Assembly: GCA_905214995.1 (NCBI GenBank)
Contig: CAJMOT010000017.1
Coordinates: 1-26,001 of the forward strand
Reading direction: 5' to 3'
DNA length: 26,001 nt
Origin: an uncultured bacterium
GTDB taxonomy: Bacteria; Verrucomicrobiota; Verrucomicrobiia; Opitutales; Intestinicryptomonadaceae
The position numbers and the translations under genes were made by a program. Of the stretch, positions 23,039 to 26,001 are shown piece after piece (within the stretch, counting starts at the first letter, position 1; every line of letters starts with the position of its first letter). A model generated the notes under the pieces. It ran no database searches and was not told the origin of the DNA. It saw nothing but the letters and a program-made list of their open reading frames with translations.

Positions 23039-23923
23039 CTACGCCGCGTCTATGGCGCGGACGCTGTCCAAAAAGAACTTGTCGCCCGCGGCGGAAGCGT
23101 CTGACTGGACGAGCTCGAGCCCGATTATCCCGCGGTAGCCTTTTCCGGCGATGTGCCCCATTACTTTGGCGTAGTTGATTTCGCCCGTCCCGGGCTCGTT
23201 GCGGCCCGGATTGTCGGCGATTTGGAAATAGGCGATCTCGTCCCATGCGGCGTCGATGTTGGGAATGAGGTTTCCCTCCGTCACCTGTTGGTGGTAGAGG
23301 TCGTTTAAAATTTTGCACTTCGGGCTGCCGACCGCCTTGCACACGGCGTACGCCTGCGGAATGCGCTTGAGCCAAAGCCCGGGGTGGTTTTTAATGTTGA
23401 GCGATTCCAAAACCATCGCCGGCCCGCCGTTCTTCTCGAGGAATTCCGCCGCCCATTTCAGGTGCTCCACGACGTTGGCAAACTGGTATTCATACTCGAG
23501 GCTCGGGTCCTCCGCGCCGATTACGACGGTAAACCACTCCGCCCCCGAACGGCGCGCTGCGGCGAGGGCTTTTTCCATGACCGAGCGCACCATGCGCCTT
23601 ACGCCCTCCTTGTCGCGCGAGCGCGATCTAGGGTCGAGAATATTGCCCGTAAGGTTCGGGACTTCCCAGCTTCCGACGCGCGGGGCGAACACCCCCATGC
23701 GCATCCCGAGCTTGCGCATTCTGGCGGCGATTGCCTCCTGCGTTCCGACGGGGAGATCCGCGTATTCGTTGTACTCCATAGCCCGAAAGCCGCGGTCGTA
23801 AAAGTATTCGACTTTGTCGGCGTCGGAAAGCTTGGAGCAGCCTCCGGCGAGGTGCCGGCACCAGCCGCTCGGATTCGGCGCAAAGAGAAGTTTGAAGGGT
23901 TTTTCAGAAGCCTTATTTTCCAT
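23039..23923 (-). CDS. Hydroxypyruvate isomerase-like TIM-barrel protein
   Basis: 294 residues of the AP-endonuclease-2/xylose-isomerase-like barrel. VLESLN holds metal ligand Glu173, LNDLYHQQVTEGNL holds Asp208 and His211, FQIADNPGRNEPGTGEINY (233-251) is the hydroxypyruvate-isomerase signature, and IIGLEL ends with Glu270. Hyi-type enzymes interconvert hydroxypyruvate and tartronate semialdehyde. Related barrels are 3-epimerases of ketoses, so the substrate is uncertain. The ATG at 23923 is chosen because conserved sequence begins soon after and the frame above it runs antisense through the tRNA. No signal peptide is present, so it is cytoplasmic. It is the first gene of the minus-strand run. 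Confidence 0.85.
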   Translation of the reverse strand: MENKASEKPFKLLFAPNPSGWCRHLAGGCSKLSDADKVEYFYDRGFRAMEYNEYADLPVGTQEAIAARMRKLGMRMGVFAPRVGSWEVPNLTGNILDPRSRSRDKEGVRRMVRSVMEKALAAARRSGAEWFTVVIGAEDPSLEYEYQFANVVEHLKWAAEFLEKNGGPAMVLESLNIKNHPGLWLKRIPQAYAVCKAVGSPKCKILNDLYHQQVTEGNLIPNIDAAWDEIAYFQIADNPGRNEPGTGEINYAKVMGHIAGKGYRGIIGLELVQSDASAAGDKFFLDSVRAIDAA

Positions 23924-24041
23924 GTGCGATTGTCGGGATTTTCCGCACTCTAACAAAATTTCGGAAAGCTTTTGAAGCAAAAAAACGCCGAGGGATCCGA
24001 AAGCCCCGGCCGGCTGCGCGCCAAAAACGCCTTGATTTGCG

Positions 24042-24077
24042 GCGGATTTTTTGAATACTCGCATTTTAAAAATCCGC
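24042..24077. repeat. 10-bp inverted repeat upstream of the tRNA gene
   Basis: GCGGATTTTT (24042-24051) and AAAAATCCGC (24068-24077) are perfect complements 16 bp apart. They lie directly next to the predicted -35 box of the tRNA gene and upstream of the divergent isomerase-like gene. It may be an operator or chance. Confidence 0.3.
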
Positions 24078-24107
24078 TTGTCCGGAAGGCGGGCGGCGCG
24101 CCATAAA
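24078..24107 (+). promoter_or_regulatory. Possible promoter of tRNA-Leu
   Basis: TTGTCC (24078-24083) and CATAAA (24102-24107), each four of six to consensus, with an 18-bp spacer, lie about 30 bp upstream of the tRNA. Confidence 0.35.
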
Positions 24108-24138
24108 ACGGACAAATGCCTTGAAAATAATCCATTTG

Positions 24139-24220
<82 letters not shown>

Positions 24221-24221
24221 A

Positions 24222-24260
24222 ATGGCGCCGCGCGCAAATTGACTTTGCACGGGCCGCCAT
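24222..24260. repeat. Hairpin just downstream of the tRNA
   Basis: ATGGCG (24222-24227) pairs with CGCCAT (24255-24260), and inside it GCAAA (24234-24238) pairs with TTTGC (24244-24248) around TTGAC. No T-run follows on the plus strand. It may act in 3' processing or termination of the tRNA transcript. Confidence 0.35.
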
Positions 24261-24335
24261 AGAGTTAAAAAAGCGGCATCATTTTGGGAACGCGCAAATC
24301 GCCCGCAATATTCGCCGCCGCATTCTGTGCGCTAT

Positions 24336-24455
24336 GCGCGTTTGAGGGCAAAACCGCGCCGGCAAAGGCAATGTCCCGCCGTCTTTCCGTGACTGGGGGG
24401 CGGAAACGCCAGAATCCGGCGCGCCATAGCCGCCGAAGCCCCCCTCAAACGGCGC
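24336..24455 (+). ncRNA. Candidate structured RNA: three nested stems
   Basis: In the 401-bp gap after the tRNA, three inverted repeats nest co-linearly. The outer one is CGTTTGAGGG (24339-24348) with CCCTCAAACG (24442-24451), extended by GCG/CGC past one bulge. The middle one is CGCGCCGG (24355-24362) with CCGGCGCG (24416-24423). The inner one is CCGCC (24376-24380) with GGCGG (24399-24403). The strand is arbitrary. No promoter, terminator or known RNA motif was recognised, and no gene is supported anywhere in 24221-24621. Confidence 0.35.
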
Positions 24456-24621
24456 GCGGACGGAAATTCTCCGCGCCCGCCGCGGACTGCGGAGGAAGCG
24501 GCGCCGCCCCCTCCGCCTCAATCCCGCGCGGATTCGCAGACGGCGCCGGCAGCCCAAAACGCTTACGGACGGCCGAAAGGCATTTTCCCATCGGCCCGCC
24601 GGACCGAAAAATATTCGGGAA

Positions 24622-24876
24622 TCAGTTGTATTTCAACGGATCGATTATCCCGCTAAGCCCGCATTTCCTCCCGAGCCTTACGATCTGCTCGTCGTCGCAG
24701 CGGTTTATCTCGTCGCGAACTTCGAGCCAGGCGGTCAGGGAGGAGAAAGCCGAGCCTATGACGAATTGCGAAACGCTTTCGTCGTCTCCGCAAACCTCCT
24801 TTATTTTCTCCGAGAATTTAGCGGGAATTTTTATCTCGCAAGCGTCCCGTTTTTTCACTGTGCGCAGTTTTTTCAT
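24622..24876 (-). CDS. Small ribbon-helix-helix-like protein
   Basis: 84 residues. ACEIKIPAKFSEKIKEVCGDDESVSQFVIGSAFSSLTAW (12-50) has the pattern of a ribbon-helix-helix DNA-binding fold: one polar strand, a helix, a turn and a second helix. The remaining tail (EINRCDDEQIVRLGRKCGLSG) is charged and has no clear family. The ATG at 24876 is chosen, with AAAGGA about 10 nt upstream; a TTG at 24897 in the same frame has no ribosome site. It lies 24 bp after the MarR-GNAT gene and is probably co-transcribed. It could be an antitoxin-type repressor, but no toxin gene is adjacent unless the GNAT protein plays that part. Confidence 0.55.
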   Translation of the reverse strand: MKKLRTVKKRDACEIKIPAKFSEKIKEVCGDDESVSQFVIGSAFSSLTAWLEVRDEINRCDDEQIVRLGRKCGLSGIIDPLKYN

Positions 24877-24900
24877 AGCATGTAGTTCCTTTCGCAATCG

Positions 24901-25887
24901 TTAGGATTGAAAATTGTCGGAAACCCTGCGGCGCCGCCCAAGCGCGAGCTCCATTTGAATGTTCACGCGCTCGTACTCCGGATTTTCCACCGGAATTTCC
25001 CTGAACCCCAAACTCCTGTAAAGCCTGATGGCGGGCTTCAAAACGGTGTTGCTCTCCAGAAAAACGCGCGCGCAGCCGAGCTTTTTCGCCTCCGCTATCG
25101 CCGCCTCGCAGAGCATCCTCCCTATCCCGAGCCCGCGCCGTTCGGGAACCACGGCGAGCTTCGAAAGCTCCCGCGCGTTTTCCGAATCCCCGCGCTTTTG
25201 CAGCGCGCACACCCCTGCGGGCTTCCCCTTGTAGAGGGCGACGAAAATTTTTCCGCCGCCGTCCAAAATATATTTCTTCGGGTTTGACAAAACCCTGCGG
25301 TCCGCCGCCTCCGGCTTCCAGTGCTCGGAGATCCAGCCGACGCTCGTATCGACGAAAAATTTCCGGTACTTCTTCGAGTACGGGGCTATTTCCACGCAGC
25401 GCCTTGCCCTCGCCGCCCTTTCGCCCTTCACTCTTTCGAGGATGGATTTTTCCGATAGCAGGCGCTCCCACTCGCCGAGCGCCTTCCACAAATCCGCCCT
25501 CGATTCCATTGCGATTTTCCTCACCGCCCCGTCCACGTCCTCGCAGAGCTCCGAGAACGCGCCCAGCATGGATTTCCCCTTCTTTGAAAGCCGCAAGACA
25601 TTTTTTCGGGCGTCCGATTTCCCCCTCGATTCGCGGACGACGCCGCTCGCGGCCATCTCGCGCGCTATTTTGCATACCGAAGGGTGCGTGTGCCTTATTT
25701 CAGCGGCGATGTCCGTGACCGTCTTGCCCTCGCCCCGCGAAAGCGCGAAAAATACGGGGAACCATTTCGGCTTCAAATCCACGCCGCTCATGGCGTACAG
25801 GCGCGCGGCCTCCCTCGTCACGGCGTCGGAAAGCATCCTGAGCCTGCTTCCTATCGCCATCGGACCGGTTCTCTCAAAAAAATCCAT
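24901..25887 (-). CDS. MarR-family regulator fused to a GNAT N-acetyltransferase
   Basis: 328 residues. Residues 10-145 form a MarR winged helix, with TVTDIAAEIRHTHPSVCKIAREMAASGVVRE (57-87) as the helix-turn-helix and KSDARKNVLRLSKKGK (90-105) as the wing. Residues about 165-320 form a GNAT domain, with LAVVPERRGLGIGRML (245-260) as acetyl-CoA motif A and ESNTVLKPAIRLYRSLGF as motif B. This two-domain architecture is known in bacteria; the effector or acetylated substrate is usually unknown. The ATG at 25887 has GAAGG about 9 nt upstream; a TTG seven codons earlier is an alternative. A perfect 12-bp palindrome upstream suggests autoregulation. The small ribbon-helix-helix-like gene follows 24 bp later. 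Confidence 0.88.
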   Translation of the reverse strand: MDFFERTGPMAIGSRLRMLSDAVTREAARLYAMSGVDLKPKWFPVFFALSRGEGKTVTDIAAEIRHTHPSVCKIAREMAASGVVRESRGKSDARKNVLRLSKKGKSMLGAFSELCEDVDGAVRKIAMESRADLWKALGEWERLLSEKSILERVKGERAARARRCVEIAPYSKKYRKFFVDTSVGWISEHWKPEAADRRVLSNPKKYILDGGGKIFVALYKGKPAGVCALQKRGDSENARELSKLAVVPERRGLGIGRMLCEAAIAEAKKLGCARVFLESNTVLKPAIRLYRSLGFREIPVENPEYERVNIQMELALGRRRRVSDNFQS

Positions 25888-25913
25888 AACGATGCCCTTC
25901 TGAAACAAATAAC

Positions 25914-25936
25914 GTAATTAATTACATAAATTGCAA
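25914..25936 (-). promoter_or_regulatory. Palindromic operator and possible promoter of the MarR-GNAT operon
   Basis: GTAATTAATTAC (25914-25925) is a perfect palindrome 26 bp upstream of the ATG, AT-rich like many MarR operators. On the minus strand TTGCAA (25936-25931) could be the -35 box, with a 17-bp spacer to GTTATT (3 of 6 to the -10 consensus). The palindrome would then lie inside the spacer, where a bound repressor would block RNA polymerase. Confidence 0.5.
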
Positions 25937-25943
25937 ACAAATT

Positions 25944-25962
25944 CGCCGGATTTTTTCCGGCG
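25944..25962. repeat. Seven-pair hairpin at the right edge
   Basis: CGCCGGA (25944-25950) pairs with TCCGGCG (25956-25962) around five T. The T-run is in the loop, so it is not an intrinsic terminator. A neighbouring gene outside the window may explain it. Confidence 0.3.
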
Positions 25963-26001
25963 GCAAACCGGAGGCTCGCCCGTAGGCAAAACGCCGGCGA
26001 G

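Noticed and set aside
20855..23178. Long plus-strand open frames (504 and 407 codons) across YibE/F and alkaline phosphatase
   Set aside because: Both are antisense to genes with intact catalytic or family motifs, and their own translations are Arg/Ala/Pro-rich filler.
24284..24904. 206-codon plus-strand frame after the tRNA
   Set aside because: It crosses the ribbon-helix-helix gene antisense, is Arg/Ser-rich and has no start context or motif.

Overview
The window looks like chromosomal DNA from a GC-rich bacterium with an outer membrane, most probably Verrucomicrobiota (Opitutae-like, plausibly animal-associated). This rests on two autotransporter-repeat surface proteins with PEP-CTERM anchors, a porin carrying the LVKKGxLTxxEA N-terminal motif common in that phylum, many secreted glycan- and ester-active enzymes, weak Shine-Dalgarno sites and an SDR-type uxuB/uxuA pair. 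It is an assignment from gene character, not from a marker tree. recA, glnS, ilvE and a tRNA-Leu mark it as core chromosome. I see no insertion sequence, phage gene, CRISPR array or rRNA.

Positions 1-4677 (+) hold a hexuronate operon: a Gfo/Idh/MocA oxidoreductase cut by the window edge, a multi-spanning NRAMP-fold transporter overlapping it by 13 bp, an SDR-type fructuronate reductase (uxuB) and mannonate dehydratase (uxuA). The transporter lacks the NRAMP metal-binding motifs, so it may carry the sugar acid rather than a metal. Next comes a YafK-like L,D-transpeptidase whose signal segment lies in another frame (4877-5675, +), then a secreted BNR-repeat sialidase-like protein (5816-7525, -). 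The 745-bp gap to recA holds a possible dehydrogenase remnant, a 21-bp-period direct repeat, an intrinsic-terminator-like hairpin with no gene in front of it and a good sigma70-type recA promoter.

recA (+) runs 53 bp into the 3' end of a convergent PEP-CTERM gene. A porin and a second, paralogous PEP-CTERM gene follow on the same (-) strand, the porin and the second PEP-CTERM gene each with its own terminator. Divergent from the second is a tannase/feruloyl-esterase-family gene (+). The 464-bp gap between this gene and convergent ilvE is packed with hairpins, including one about 132 nt long.

From 24 kb back to 16.6 kb the minus strand carries a hydroxypyruvate-isomerase-like TIM-barrel protein, a secreted alkaline phosphatase, a YibE/F membrane protein, glnS, a GH43-like glycosidase whose start overlaps the glnS stop, and ilvE. 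tRNA-Leu(UAA) lies on the plus strand upstream. The right end holds a nested-hairpin non-coding segment and a two-gene minus-strand operon: a MarR-GNAT fusion regulator and a small ribbon-helix-helix-like protein, with a perfect 12-bp palindrome in the promoter region.

Together the genes suggest scavenging of host or plant glycans (sialidase-like, GH43, esterase, porin, hexuronate catabolism) scattered among housekeeping genes.
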